Positions 44,049-54,257 of a stretch of 64,000 bases of DNA are shown here, in pieces. The notes under the pieces are model-generated. The model worked only from the letters and a program-made list of their open reading frames with translations, was not told the origin of the DNA and made no database searches. The stretch's first letter is position 1; each line of letters begins with the position of its first letter. This DNA comes from Alphaproteobacteria bacterium (GTDB taxonomy: Bacteria; Pseudomonadota; Alphaproteobacteria; Rs-D84). Where the stretch lies: positions 1 through 64,000 of the forward strand of contig JAGCOR010000005.1 in the NCBI GenBank assembly GCA_017642585.1, given 5' to 3'. The position numbers and the translations under genes are program-made.

Positions 44049-45264
44049 ATTCATATCTTAAACTGTCAATTGGATTTAATTTTGCCGCTTTGATTGCGGG
44101 CATAACACCTGATGACAACCCAACCACAACCGCAACTGTTACAGATAAAATAACAGGCCAGATACTGAACGGGACATCATAGTGTAAAATAAATCGCCCA
44201 ACCCCCTGGGATAAACCAACCCCCAGAACCAAACCTATCATGGAACCAATAAACGAAATCAACACAGATTCAGATAAAAATTGAATTATGATTACGCGTT
44301 CACGCGCGCCAACTGCTTTGCGAACACCTATTTCACGCGTTCTTTCTACCACAGAAACCAACATCATATTCATAATGCCTATGGACCCGACCAATAACGA
44401 AACCGCAGCAATAGCGATTAACAATAATTTTAAATAACCTGTAACTGTATCCATTGTTTCCATTATTTGTTTCATATCTGTGATTTGAAAATCATCTTCA
44501 TCACCGTCTTTTAATTTGTGTCGCTGACGCAGCAGAGAACTGATTTGATCGGTTACAACTGCATTATCTGAATCTTGATATATCTTTAACGCAATCATTG
44601 TAACAGAATCAGGAAAGGGCGATCCTTGTAATCGTTTTTTTAATGTTGTTATTGGAATAATCACCATATCATCTTGGGAACCAAAGGCAGAATCGCCACG
44701 CGCTTTCATAACACCAATTACAACAAATGGCATATTTTGAATTCGAATTATTTGACCAACAGGATTATCAGGCAACCCCAATTCGCGCGCTGTATCTGGA
44801 CCAATTACAGCATACGTAGACGCATTTTTTATTGCATTTATATCAAAGAAATTACCGTATTCCATTTCGATATCTTGAATTTCTGTATAATCAGGATATG
44901 TTCCCAACATCATAGTCGACCAATTTTTATTTCCATATATAACCTGGGCAGAACCACTTTGTGCAGGTGTTACAGAAAAAACATCTGGTAATTTTCGTAT
45001 TTGTTCTGCATCTGTAATAGTCAATGTTCGTTTGTTTCCTGTTCTTATTCCACCAGACCGCGCCGCGCCTGCGCGTATAACAATTGTATTTGTGCCAAGG
45101 GATGAAAATTGATCTGTGATAGATTTTTGAACTGTCTCCCCAACTGCCACCATAATAACAACAGCCATAACACCAATAATAATTCCCAATACGGTCAAAA
45201 AAGATCGTAATTTATTACCACTGATTGACAACCAAGATTCTTTCAATATATCAATTATTGTCAT
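44047..45264 (-). CDS. MacB-type ABC transporter permease
   Basis: 405 residues: one N-terminal transmembrane helix (about 22-45), a large periplasmic MacB_PCD domain (about 50-260), then three helices in the FtsX domain (about 285-310, 330-355, 370-392). It has the form of the permease half of MacB, a mechanotransmission transporter that drives substrate from the periplasm through a TolC channel. Here ATPase and permease are separate genes, unlike fused E. coli MacB. It overlaps the ATPase gene by four bases. Substrate unknown (macrolide, toxin or lipopeptide are family substrates). Confidence 0.9.
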   Translation of the reverse strand: MTIIDILKESWLSISGNKLRSFLTVLGIIIGVMAVVIMVAVGETVQKSITDQFSSLGTNTIVIRAGAARSGGIRTGNKRTLTITDAEQIRKLPDVFSVTPAQSGSAQVIYGNKNWSTMMLGTYPDYTEIQDIEMEYGNFFDINAIKNASTYAVIGPDTARELGLPDNPVGQIIRIQNMPFVVIGVMKARGDSAFGSQDDMVIIPITTLKKRLQGSPFPDSVTMIALKIYQDSDNAVVTDQISSLLRQRHKLKDGDEDDFQITDMKQIMETMDTVTGYLKLLLIAIAAVSLLVGSIGIMNMMLVSVVERTREIGVRKAVGARERVIIIQFLSESVLISFIGSMIGLVLGVGLSQGVGRFILHYDVPFSIWPVILSVTVAVVVGLSSGVMPAIKAAKLNPIDSLRYE

Positions 45265-46004
45265 TTTTTATTTCGCTGTTCTGATTTGATTAAAACTGAT
45301 TCGTTTGCCGGTATTTTTCCGTCATAAGTCACCCGCCCGTCATAGATATGTATTACGCGATTCGCGTATTGTGTTATTTCAAATTCATGGGTTATCATAA
45401 CTATGGTTATTCCCATTTCTTTATTTAATTTTTTAAAAAAACGTAAAATTTCATTTCCTATCTTGGAATCTAACGCACCAGTTGGTTCATCCGCCAATAT
45501 CAATTTAGGATTACCAGCCAGTGCACGCGCAATCGCAACACGTTGTTTCATACCGCCTGATAATTGTGTTGGAAAATATGTTTCAAAATTTTCCAAATCA
45601 ACCAATTTTAACATTTCTTTGGCACGTTGAATTCTGTCCGCCATAACCCAACCGCGATACATCAAAGGCAACATAACATTGTCCAACATATTTCGTTTTG
45701 GTAATAAATTAAAATTTTGAAAAACAAAACCTATGTATTCATTTCTTATTGTTGCTAATTCGTCAGGTTCCATTGTACTGATATCTTTGCCATATAATTT
45801 ATAAACCCCAGATGTCGCAGAATCCAAAGCACCGATTATATTCATACATGTTGATTTCCCCGAACCGCTGGGCCCCATAATAGATACAAATTCGCCCTGC
45901 ATCACATCAAAAGAAACATCAAATAAAACCTGTTGTTCACCACCAACAGCCAATGGAAATTTTTTACATATTTTATCCATAGATATTATTGGTATATCGC
46001 GCAT
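45261..46004 (-). CDS. MacB/LolD-type ABC transporter ATPase
   Basis: 247 residues with Walker A GPSGSGKS, signature LSGGMKQR, Walker B LILADEPTGALD and H-loop IVMITHE, all intact. The N-terminus DIPIISMDKICKKF and family pattern match ATPases of MacB, LolD and FtsE. It powers the adjacent permease. It lies 12 bases after the macA-like gene and overlaps the permease by four bases. Confidence 0.93.
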   Translation of the reverse strand: MRDIPIISMDKICKKFPLAVGGEQQVLFDVSFDVMQGEFVSIMGPSGSGKSTCMNIIGALDSATSGVYKLYGKDISTMEPDELATIRNEYIGFVFQNFNLLPKRNMLDNVMLPLMYRGWVMADRIQRAKEMLKLVDLENFETYFPTQLSGGMKQRVAIARALAGNPKLILADEPTGALDSKIGNEILRFFKKLNKEMGITIVMITHEFEITQYANRVIHIYDGRVTYDGKIPANESVLIKSEQRNKK

Positions 46005-46016
46005 TTATTTTCCCCA

Positions 46017-47189
46017 CTACATTCTTGGCCCGCCACGCAAGGTACTTTTGTTTTTTGAAATTTGACCTGTGAAACCAATTATCAATTTATCGCCATCTTT
46101 GATTTCATCAGAAATAATTTGCGTTTCAGTTGGTGTGGTTAAACCTTTCTTATATGGAACAAAAACAATATCTTTGTCGCGCTTGATTGCCAGATGTGTT
46201 TTGGGTGTAATATCATCTTTTGCACCATCAACTATGTCTTTATAAGAGCGAATCAATAAACCTGAATTTTTTGTTTTCCATATATCTTCTGCCCTGGCCA
46301 CAACAACGGTTACAAAAGCGGTCATTCCCGGCATCAATTTTAAATCTGCATTATCAACATTTATAACCACAGTATAAACAACTACATTTGATACGGTTGT
46401 TGGCGATAACCTGATTTGATAAACATCGCCTTCAAAGGTTTGATTTGGATACGCATCGACAGTAAATGTTACGCGTTGACCTTCTTTAATCATACCGATA
46501 TCGGCTTCACTGACAGCGGTTTCAATTTGCATTTTTGATAAATCTTCGGCTATTTCAAATAAATCAGGCGTTTGGAAAGATGCGGCCACAGTTTGACCTT
46601 TGTCCACTTTACGTGATATCACCGTTCCATTCACAGGCGAAGTGATTGTAGCGTAACCCAAATTTGTAATTGCGCGATCATATGAATATTGTGCTTTGTT
46701 CACCGCTTGTTGTGCCTGTTCATATGTAGTTTGAGATTTTTCCATTTCTGCACGCGATATAAAACCGTCATTATATAATGATTTATTTCTGTCATATTCA
46801 CTTTTAGAATATTTCAATTCAGATTTTGCTGCGTCTAATGAAGCCCTGGCTTCATCCACTGTTGATTTTAATACAGACGGTTCTATGGTTAACAAAACAT
46901 CCCCTTGTTTAACATGGGAATTATAATCAACAAAAATATCTTCTATAGTACCAGAAACTTGCGATCCAACATTAACAGTATTCACGGGCATTATTTCTCC
47001 GGTCGCCGTAACTGTTTGAACAATATCGCCACGCGTAACATCTACGGTTATGTATTTTTTGTCTTTGCTGATATTTTTTGCGAAAAATAAAAAATATATA
47101 CCAACACCAATCAGTATGATTATTATAAACCACCATTTATTGCGCCATAACCAAAAGTTTTTTAACGAAAAGGCCGGTTTATTTTCCAT
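46017..47189 (-). CDS. MacA-type periplasmic adaptor (membrane fusion protein)
   Basis: 390 residues: one N-terminal transmembrane helix (about 17-33), a lipoyl-type half (IEDIFVDYNSHVKQGDVLLTIE), a helical hairpin (about 95-165, Ala/Lys/Glu-rich) that reaches TolC, the second lipoyl half, then beta-barrel domains. It joins the inner-membrane transporter to the outer-membrane channel. The C-terminal Gly/Arg tail is short. Its ATG overlaps the tolC-like gene end by 11 bases. Confidence 0.92.
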   Translation of the reverse strand: MENKPAFSLKNFWLWRNKWWFIIIILIGVGIYFLFFAKNISKDKKYITVDVTRGDIVQTVTATGEIMPVNTVNVGSQVSGTIEDIFVDYNSHVKQGDVLLTIEPSVLKSTVDEARASLDAAKSELKYSKSEYDRNKSLYNDGFISRAEMEKSQTTYEQAQQAVNKAQYSYDRAITNLGYATITSPVNGTVISRKVDKGQTVAASFQTPDLFEIAEDLSKMQIETAVSEADIGMIKEGQRVTFTVDAYPNQTFEGDVYQIRLSPTTVSNVVVYTVVINVDNADLKLMPGMTAFVTVVVARAEDIWKTKNSGLLIRSYKDIVDGAKDDITPKTHLAIKRDKDIVFVPYKKGLTTPTETQIISDEIKDGDKLIIGFTGQISKNKSTLRGGPRM

Positions 47190-48501
47190 TTTTTGTTTCC
47201 TTTAATCCTGATTTTATATCGCCAATTGCCAACGCAACCGCAGCCCGCTTTATAAACAAATCGTATTTCGCAGCATTGTGTTGTTTTTGTGCATCAACCA
47301 ATTCAGATTGTGCGGTTTGCCAATCCAGCATAGTTGCACGCCCTACTTTGTACATACCGGCACTAACGCGCTCTGATTCAGTTGCAGATTTCAATAATAT
47401 TTTTGTTTGACCCAGCACTGTTTTCGCGGTTTTATAATTTTGATATGCAGTAAAAACATCCATAGTCGCATTATTTGATACACTTTGTTCTGTGTATTTT
47501 GCACTTTCATAATCTGCATTTGCAGAACGCGCATTATAAATATTGGAAAAGCCGGCAAAAATCGGCATAGACACAGACACACCGAATTTTCCACTGATAT
47601 GTCCTGACATATCTTTGAATAAACCACCGACTGTTTTTTCATTTAATGTCGCAGTCCCGTTTATCGAAAAAGAAGGTAAATTTTTCAAAAACATACTGTT
47701 TCTTCTGTGCCATGCAACACTGGTTTGTGCATTTGCTTTTAATAAATCTGGTCTTTGTTTTTTTGCAATAGAAATCAGTTTATCTAAATCTTCGGCTTCT
47801 GCATCACCACCAAAACTGGACGGCATATCTTTGATTTTTATATCTTGGCTGGCGGGGAAAGATAAAATATTTAACAGGGTTCCTTTGGTAATTTCCCGGT
47901 TATTTTTAGATTGTTCCAATGATAATTGAAAACTGGCCAATGTTGTATCCGCTTTATATACATCTGCTTTGGCAACTATGCCTGATTTATATTTTTTATC
48001 TGCGATATTTTTTGCGGTTTGTGCAACGGTCAGTGCAGATTCTGCGGACCTAACATCTGCGTCTGCATTCAGCAACGCGTAATAAGCACCTATGATTGAA
48101 TAAATAAAATTTTGAATTGTTTCATCATAATCAAAACCTGCTGCACGATATGTCGCTAAAGATTGTGCAAAATCAGATTCTCTTTTTCCAAAATCAAATA
48201 TTAAATATGAAGCAGACAAGGATGCGGTATAATCCCAATCATCATGTATGGTATGTGAACGCTCTGCATTACCAGATGCAGAAACACTTGGTAAATAATA
48301 TGAATATGTTGAATTTTTTGTGAACCTTGCTGATTGTAATGCCATATATGCTGCCGCAGTTTGTGGATTACGACACAGTCCTATATTTATAACCTCTGGC
48401 AATGACATTTCTTGATCCGGGATATAACGCATGGTCGCACAATTTTCTTGTGCCACCGCGGACATCGAAAAAAACACGAAAAGGCCGGTAAAATATCTCA
48501 T
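47179..48501 (-). CDS. TolC-type outer-membrane efflux protein
   Basis: 440 residues with a signal peptide (cleavage near AVAQ) and two OEP repeats of long helices with a beta-barrel segment each (about 30-215 and 235-430). TolC forms a trimeric tunnel across the outer membrane and periplasm. It is the first gene of the four-gene tolC-macA-macB operon, with AAGGGGG before the ATG. The set makes a complete tripartite efflux pump. Confidence 0.92.
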   Translation of the reverse strand: MRYFTGLFVFFSMSAVAQENCATMRYIPDQEMSLPEVINIGLCRNPQTAAAYMALQSARFTKNSTYSYYLPSVSASGNAERSHTIHDDWDYTASLSASYLIFDFGKRESDFAQSLATYRAAGFDYDETIQNFIYSIIGAYYALLNADADVRSAESALTVAQTAKNIADKKYKSGIVAKADVYKADTTLASFQLSLEQSKNNREITKGTLLNILSFPASQDIKIKDMPSSFGGDAEAEDLDKLISIAKKQRPDLLKANAQTSVAWHRRNSMFLKNLPSFSINGTATLNEKTVGGLFKDMSGHISGKFGVSVSMPIFAGFSNIYNARSANADYESAKYTEQSVSNNATMDVFTAYQNYKTAKTVLGQTKILLKSATESERVSAGMYKVGRATMLDWQTAQSELVDAQKQHNAAKYDLFIKRAAVALAIGDIKSGLKETKNGK

Positions 48502-48603
48502 ATATCCCCCTTGTTTGTATATAAAGATATCTTTTTAAACGCTCAAAAAACAGGGGAATGAATTCTTGGGTTTTATGATTTTTTTATTTATTGAATTTTT
48601 ATG

Positions 48604-48632
48604 TTGAAATGTGTTTATTTTTTGCCTAATAT
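48604..48632 (+). promoter_or_regulatory. promoter of tRNA-Cys and recF
   Basis: TTGAAA and TAATAT with a 17-base spacer, 14 bases before the tRNA 5' end. It would serve recF too, as no other promoter fits. Confidence 0.55.
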
Positions 48633-48645
48633 GCTGTTACGCGAA

Positions 48646-48719
48646 GGCCAGGTGGCAGAGTGGTTATGCAGAGGACTGCAAATCCTTGGATGCCGGTTCG
48701 ATTCCGACCCTGGCCTCCA
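48646..48719 (+). tRNA. tRNA-Cys (anticodon GCA)
   Basis: Acceptor GGCCAGG/CCTGGCC, discriminator T as is usual for Cys, encoded CCA, anticodon loop CTGCAAA and T-loop GTTCGATTC. Its CCA ends nine bases before the recF ATG. Confidence 0.95.
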
Positions 48720-48728
48720 AATTTAGAA

Positions 48729-49817
48729 ATGATAAAACAAATCACTATTACCAATTTTCGAAATCACAAATCTTCCAGAATAAATATTCAAGATTATAAA
48801 AATGTCATTATCACGGGATTAAACGGTGCCGGGAAAACCGCTATATTAGAGGCAATTTCTTTATTATCAGGCGAACGTGGTTTACGTGGTGTGGAAACCC
48901 AGGTTATGGCACGATTTGATGGTGATGGTGGTTTTTCTGTATTCGCAACAACAATTGATGAATCTGATATTTGCGTGTTTTTAAATCCAGGCGAAACAAA
49001 CAAACGCATTAAAATAGATAATGAAAATTCCAGCTCGGCTGAATTGGCAAAAAGATTACGCATAGTTTGGTTGACCCCACGTGAAGACAGAATTTTTACA
49101 GAATCTGTTTCGGACAGACGCGCATTTTTTGATCATCTGGTTGCCAGTTTTGAACCGTCGCACCTGGGTCGTATTACCCGTTTAAATAAATTATTATCGG
49201 AAAGAGCCGGTATTTTGAAATCTGGCGGGGATAAAAATTGGTTGGATATATTGGATAAACAAATTGCATCTACCGCTATTGCGATTGGCGCGGGCCGAAT
49301 CAGATATGCCGCGGAAATCAACTATTTCTTTGAAACTGGCGCGGTTTCTGTTGATGGTCAAATTGAAAAATTACTATTGGAAAACACATTGACCAATGCT
49401 GAAAATATTTATTTTGAATATTTAACAAAAAATCGCGAATTGACCGGGGATAAGATGGTAATTGATGGTGCCCATAAATCAGATTTTGGTGTATTTAATA
49501 AATTATTAAATCTGCCCGCGAATATAACGTCAACCGGTCAACAAAAATCTATTTTGATTGATTTGATTTTGGCACATGCAAAATTGATTCACATAAAAAC
49601 CAACCAAAAACCTTTGATTTTGTTGGACGAAGCGGCGGCACATTTAGACAATATGGCACGTGAAAAACTATTCGCTGAATTGAATAAATCAGATGCCCAG
49701 GTTTGGGCAACAGGTCTGGACGAATCTGTATTTAAAAATATACCGAATGCTGTATTTGTCACTTGCCAAAATGGCGAAATAAGTAATATAGTTACAACGG
49801 AGAAACAAGATGCATAA
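48729..49817 (+). CDS. recF: DNA replication and repair protein RecF
   Basis: Loads RecA at single-strand gaps with RecO and RecR. 362 residues: Walker A GLNGAGKT (30-37), the WLTPREDRIFTESVSDRR segment, signature STGQQKSILIDLILAHAK and Walker B ILLDEAAAHLD, all intact. The ATG at 48729 is the first codon of the family N-terminus; upstream frame codes through the tRNA. There is no ribosome site in the nine-base gap after the tRNA. dnaN and gyrB, common neighbours, are absent. sspB overlaps its end by eight bases. Confidence 0.93.
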   Translation: MIKQITITNFRNHKSSRINIQDYKNVIITGLNGAGKTAILEAISLLSGERGLRGVETQVMARFDGDGGFSVFATTIDESDICVFLNPGETNKRIKIDNENSSSAELAKRLRIVWLTPREDRIFTESVSDRRAFFDHLVASFEPSHLGRITRLNKLLSERAGILKSGGDKNWLDILDKQIASTAIAIGAGRIRYAAEINYFFETGAVSVDGQIEKLLLENTLTNAENIYFEYLTKNRELTGDKMVIDGAHKSDFGVFNKLLNLPANITSTGQQKSILIDLILAHAKLIHIKTNQKPLILLDEAAAHLDNMAREKLFAELNKSDAQVWATGLDESVFKNIPNAVFVTCQNGEISNIVTTEKQDA

Positions 49818-50280
49818 AATAGATTATCAACAATTATTAGATAACGCATTAAAATCTGTTGTCAAAGAAGCCCTGATTTACGCACAATTCAACGGACTGG
49901 GCGATGATGCGGGTTTTTTCATAACATTTAAAACACGCGATCCAGGTGTTGTGTTGCCTGACTTTTTGAAAATCAGATATCCTGATGTTATGACAATTGT
50001 TTTACAATATTCTTATAATAACTTAAATGTGTCAGACAAAGAATTTGGTGTTCAATTAACATTTGATGGACGTCCATTTTTTATACGCGTTCCATTTTCT
50101 GCTTTGGTTGAATTCAAAGATCCGTCCACAGAATTTATGTTATCTTTCCATCCCAAACAACAATCATCTGCCAATATGGACAAAGATATCGAATTACCAT
50201 TGGAAGAAAAACCCGGATCGGTTCCAGATGATAAACGTGTTGTTTCTTTGGATGAATTTAGAAAGAAAAGAAATTTATAA
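49810..50280 (+). CDS. sspB: SspB-type ClpXP adaptor (alphaproteobacterial form)
   Basis: 156 residues, matching the alphaproteobacterial SspB: a beta-barrel N-terminal domain (about 15-110) that binds ssrA-tagged peptides, with MTIVLQYSYNNLNVSDKEFGV and RPFFIRVPFSAL, an acidic linker, and a C-terminal VVSLDEFRKK that docks on ClpX. It delivers ssrA-tagged proteins to ClpXP. Its start lies inside the recF end, so it is translationally coupled. Confidence 0.88.
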   Translation: MHKIDYQQLLDNALKSVVKEALIYAQFNGLGDDAGFFITFKTRDPGVVLPDFLKIRYPDVMTIVLQYSYNNLNVSDKEFGVQLTFDGRPFFIRVPFSALVEFKDPSTEFMLSFHPKQQSSANMDKDIELPLEEKPGSVPDDKRVVSLDEFRKKRNL

Positions 50281-50290
50281 AAATTTAAGA

Positions 50291-50318
50291 AAATACCGGC
50301 AAATGCCGGTATTTTTTT
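50291..50318. terminator. terminator between sspB and accC
   Basis: AAATACCGGCA/TGCCGGTATTT with an AA loop, then T-run. Same CCGGCAAATGCCGG core as other terminators here; genes converge. Confidence 0.85.
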
Positions 50319-51690
50319 ATTCTTCTGTTTTAACTTCTGCCTGCTTTTTTTCAGCCAGATAATGTTCCAACCAATGATTGTCGGTTTTTAACTGTCGAAC
50401 ATCAGAGTTATTTAACAATTCTTTCTGCAAAGGTATTGTTGTTTTAATACCTTCGATTGTGAATTCATCCAACGCACGTTCTGCACGCATTATACATGCA
50501 GGTCTGGATTGTGCATGAACGACCAATTTCGCAATCATAGAATCATAGGTGGATGGAATTGTATATCCAGTATATGCCGCAGAATCAACACGAACGCCCA
50601 AACCACCAGATGGTGCATATAATGTTATCAATCCAGGATTTGGAACAAATGTTTCAGGATCTTCCGCATTAATACGGAATTCAATCGCATGTCCATGGGC
50701 AATTAAATTAGATTGTGTATAACCCAATTTTTCACCCGCAGCAATTCTGATTTGTTCACGCACCAAATCAACACCATATACCATTTCGGTTACAGGATGT
50801 TCCACCTGTAATCTGGTATTCATTTCCAGAAAATAGAATTTTCCATCTTCGAACATAAATTCAAATGTACCCGCATTTGAATATTTCATTTTCTTGGCCG
50901 CGTTCTTACAGATTTCAATCATATCATCACGCTGTTTTTGTGTTAATATGGCGGCAGGGCATTCTTCCATGACCTTTTGATTTTTGCGTTGCAGGGAACA
51001 ATCGCGTTCACCAAAAATTACAACATTACCATGTTTGTCGCCCAATACTTGAAATTCAATATGACGCGGATGTAATAACAATTTTTCCATATACAAAGTG
51101 TCATCACCAAACGCAGTTTTAGATTCCGCTTTGACCAATGGGAATGCTTCGCGTAATTCGTTTGCATTATTCACAGCGCGCATACCACGACCACCACCAC
51201 CTGCGGCGGCTTTAATCATGACCGGGTATCCAATTTTATCGGCCCAAACAAGAGCGTCATCTAAATTTTTGATTGCGCCGTCTGACCCTGGAACAACCGG
51301 CAAACCACATTTAATAGCGGTTTGTTTTGCGTTAACTTTGTCGCCCATTTTGCGAATCATATTTGCATCAGGCCCAATCCAAATCAGACCATGTTGTTCA
51401 ACTTTGTCTACAAAATCGGCACGTTCTGATAAAAATCCATAACCAGGATGTATCGCATCTGCATTTGTTAACAGGGCAGCAGTTAAAATTGCCGATTCGT
51501 TCAAATAAGATTCAGAAGATTGTGCAGGCCCAATACACACAGATTCATCCGCCAATTTAACATGCATAGCGTTTTTATCTGCAGTAGAATAAACCGCAAC
51601 AGTTCTGATTCCCATATCGCGACATGCACGAATAATTCGCAGTGCAATTTCACCACGATTCGCGATTAAAACTTTTTTAATTTGAGGCAT
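50317..51690 (-). CDS. accC: acetyl-CoA carboxylase, biotin carboxylase subunit
   Basis: Carboxylates biotin on AccB with ATP and bicarbonate, the first step of fatty-acid synthesis. 457 residues: N-terminal biotin-carboxylase domain with [20 protein letters not shown]-grasp with [12 protein letters not shown], and the C-terminal domain with [19 protein letters not shown] charged C-terminal tail is extra. It follows accB by 10 bases; both start and catalytic Lys/Arg residues are in place. It pairs with fabD and fabG at 57-59 kb. Confidence 0.97.
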   Translation of the reverse strand: MPQIKKVLIANRGEIALRIIRACRDMGIRTVAVYSTADKNAMHVKLADESVCIGPAQSSESYLNESAILTAALLTNADAIHPGYGFLSERADFVDKVEQHGLIWIGPDANMIRKMGDKVNAKQTAIKCGLPVVPGSDGAIKNLDDALVWADKIGYPVMIKAAAGGGGRGMRAVNNANELREAFPLVKAESKTAFGDDTLYMEKLLLHPRHIEFQVLGDKHGNVVIFGERDCSLQRKNQKVMEECPAAILTQKQRDDMIEICKNAAKKMKYSNAGTFEFMFEDGKFYFLEMNTRLQVEHPVTEMVYGVDLVREQIRIAAGEKLGYTQSNLIAHGHAIEFRINAEDPETFVPNPGLITLYAPSGGLGVRVDSAAYTGYTIPSTYDSMIAKLVVHAQSRPACIMRAERALDEFTIEGIKTTIPLQKELLNNSDVRQLKTDNHWLEHYLAEKKQAEVKTEE

Positions 51691-51700
51691 GATAAAAAAC

Positions 51701-52132
51701 CTATTCGATTACAATGATTGGTGTATCAAATTCCACAGCAGCGCCGTCTGTGACCAAAATTTCTTTCACAACACCATCAATATCCGTCTTTATTGGATTA
51801 AATGTTTTCATTGCTTCAACCAACGCAACAGTATCACCCGCATGCACCGTATCACCGATTTCTACAAAATGTTTTGCACCTGGTTCTGGGGACAAATAAA
51901 CAACCCCAACCATTGGAGATTTCAAAGCATGTCCAGTAACAGCACATTCTTCGTTTGCTTTATTTGGTTGTGCAACAAAACCGACAGGGGCAGCAACCGC
52001 CTGTTGTTTTGATAAATGAATATGTTTACGGTATAAACCTAAAAACAGTTGACGTTCTAAATCAAGTTCTGTTATGCCCATTTCATCCATTAATTTGGAC
52101 ATATTTTCAACTGTTGAACGAAAAGATGTCAT
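51701..52132 (-). CDS. accB: biotin carboxyl carrier protein AccB
   Basis: 143 residues. The C-terminal lipoyl-type domain carries VEAMKTFNPI, with Lys (about 109) as the biotin attachment site. An N-terminal helical domain and a short Ala/Pro/Val-rich linker precede it. It is the carrier that shuttles CO2 to acetyl-CoA. It is the first gene of accBC, with AAGGAT and a good promoter upstream. Confidence 0.95.
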   Translation of the reverse strand: MTSFRSTVENMSKLMDEMGITELDLERQLFLGLYRKHIHLSKQQAVAAPVGFVAQPNKANEECAVTGHALKSPMVGVVYLSPEPGAKHFVEIGDTVHAGDTVALVEAMKTFNPIKTDIDGVVKEILVTDGAAVEFDTPIIVIE

Positions 52133-52166
52133 AATTATAAATCCTTTTTATAAACCTTATGTATAA

Positions 52167-52194
52167 ATTTTATCACAATGTTTTATTATGTCAA
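52167..52194 (-). promoter_or_regulatory. accBC promoter
   Basis: On the minus strand TTGACA (52194-52189) and TAAAAT (52172-52167) with a 16-base spacer. The -35 overlaps the yidD stop codon. Confidence 0.5.
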
Positions 52195-52427
52195 GGTACA
52201 GGATCATATCCGCATCCCCCACCAGGTCTGCATCGTGATATTCGTTTTATTCCCATCCAAATCCCGTGAATTAAACCATATTTGTCGATTGCTTGGCGTG
52301 TATATTCACTGCAAGTTGGAACAAATCTGCATGCGCAACGCCCACCAATAAAGGGCGATATACAGATTTGATACAGACGCACAAAACCACATCCAAATTT
52401 GGTAAAAATGTTATTTTTATTCGGCAT
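52191..52427 (-). CDS. yidD: YidD membrane protein insertion efficiency factor
   Basis: 78 residues with the family's FVRLYQICISPFIGGRCACRFVPTCSEY core and a Cys-rich tail. YidD is a small amphipathic membrane-associated protein encoded beside rnpA and yidC and helps membrane protein insertion. The ATG at 52427 overlaps the rnpA end by 11 bases; a longer start inside rnpA is less usual for the family. yidC is not downstream here. Confidence 0.88.
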   Translation of the reverse strand: MPNKNNIFTKFGCGFVRLYQICISPFIGGRCACRFVPTCSEYTRQAIDKYGLIHGIWMGIKRISRCRPGGGCGYDPVP

Positions 52428-52767
52428 TTGTTTGGGATAATTGAATAATTTTATCAAATGCTTTCTTGGTTTCACGACGGCCATCTTCACGATTTGTTTC
52501 TAAAACACGGGCTTTTGCGATAAAAACATAATCAAATTCAGGCATCATAAAATCTTCATTGAAAGCAATCCAATCACGCAATAAACGTTTGGCGCGGTTT
52601 CTGTGTACCGCCAATTTAAACACCTTCTTGGATGCGATAATTCCATATCGCGGATCACTTTTTATTTTTACAGGTTTAACCTTTAAAACAAAAGAGGGCA
52701 GTGCCACTTTCAATACATCTTGTGGCGTTATAAAATCCCTGTGATTGCGTATTGTATGACGTTTCAT
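52417..52767 (-). CDS. rnpA: ribonuclease P protein component
   Basis: Protein subunit of RNase P, which cuts 5' leaders from tRNA precursors. 116 residues with the conserved GIIASKKVFKLAVHRNRAKRLLRD motif (RNR-type RNA-binding helix about 54-65). rpmH, which precedes rnpA in most bacteria, is absent from the intergenic region before it. The gene ends inside yidD. Confidence 0.9.
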   Translation of the reverse strand: MKRHTIRNHRDFITPQDVLKVALPSFVLKVKPVKIKSDPRYGIIASKKVFKLAVHRNRAKRLLRDWIAFNEDFMMPEFDYVFIAKARVLETNREDGRRETKKAFDKIIQLSQTNAE

Positions 52768-52830
52768 AATGCCTTATAATACCAGAATATAAATATTTTC
52801 AAATAAAAAAGAAAAAAGAGTCCCCAACAC

Positions 52831-52858
52831 TTGATTTTTAAAATGCCTGTTTTATAAT
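52831..52858 (+). promoter_or_regulatory. mreB promoter
   Basis: TTGATT and TATAAT with a 16-base spacer, 30 bases before the mreB ATG, with an AAGGGAAG ribosome site between. Confidence 0.6.
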
Positions 52859-52888
52859 GCAAAAAAAACGAAACCAAGGGAAGTATAA

Positions 52889-53938
<1,050 letters not shown>

Positions 53939-53952
53939 TTCAAAAATATTCG

Positions 53953-53982
53953 AAAACACCGGTAAATGCCGGTGTTTTTTTA
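53953..53982. terminator. mreB terminator
   Basis: AAAACACCGG/CCGGTGTTTT stem with a TAAATG loop, then T-run. It is a near copy of the terminator core at 38131 and 50291. Confidence 0.85.
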
Positions 53983-54033
53983 TATAAAAATTTATATAAC
54001 CACAGGAATTTACACAAAATATCGTGTTTTTAT

Positions 54034-54061
54034 TTGCAAATCTGATTTTTGTTGTTATAAT
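54034..54061 (+). promoter_or_regulatory. promoter of tRNA-Val(GAC)
   Basis: TTGCAA and TATAAT with a 16-base spacer, 13 bases before the tRNA 5' end. Confidence 0.6.
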
Positions 54062-54073
54062 CTGTGTTGTTTT

Positions 54074-54150
54074 GGGTGGTTAGCTCAGTTGGTTAGAGCG
54101 TTACGTTGACATCGTAAAGGTCGTTGGTTCGAGTCCAATACCACCCACCA
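54074..54150 (+). tRNA. tRNA-Val (anticodon GAC)
   Basis: Acceptor GGGTGGT/ACCACCC, discriminator A, encoded CCA, anticodon loop TTGACAT and T-loop GTTCGAGTC. Isolated; followed by the metG leader. Confidence 0.95.
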
Positions 54151-54195
54151 GGATAAAAAATGAAACGAATGCAAATTTAATTTTATAAATAAATT

Positions 54196-54236
54196 CAAAC
54201 GGGATTATTTGGACGCCCCGTTTGCGTCCATTTTTT
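54196..54236 (+). promoter_or_regulatory. possible attenuator before metG (alternative hairpins)
   Basis: A terminator hairpin GGACGC (54211-54216)/GCGTCC (54224-54229) with a seven-base loop is followed by T6. An alternative stem CAAACGGG (54196-54203)/CCCGTTTG (54217-54224) uses the loop and first arm base, so the two cannot form together. This is the layout of a terminator/antiterminator switch; it may instead simply end the tRNA-Val transcript. Confidence 0.4.
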
Positions 54237-54257
54237 ATAAAAAAGGGTTAAAACACA

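Noticed and set aside
54196..54236. T-box riboswitch before metG
   Set aside because: The leader is too short and has no specifier loop or conserved T-box sequence; only alternative hairpins are visible.
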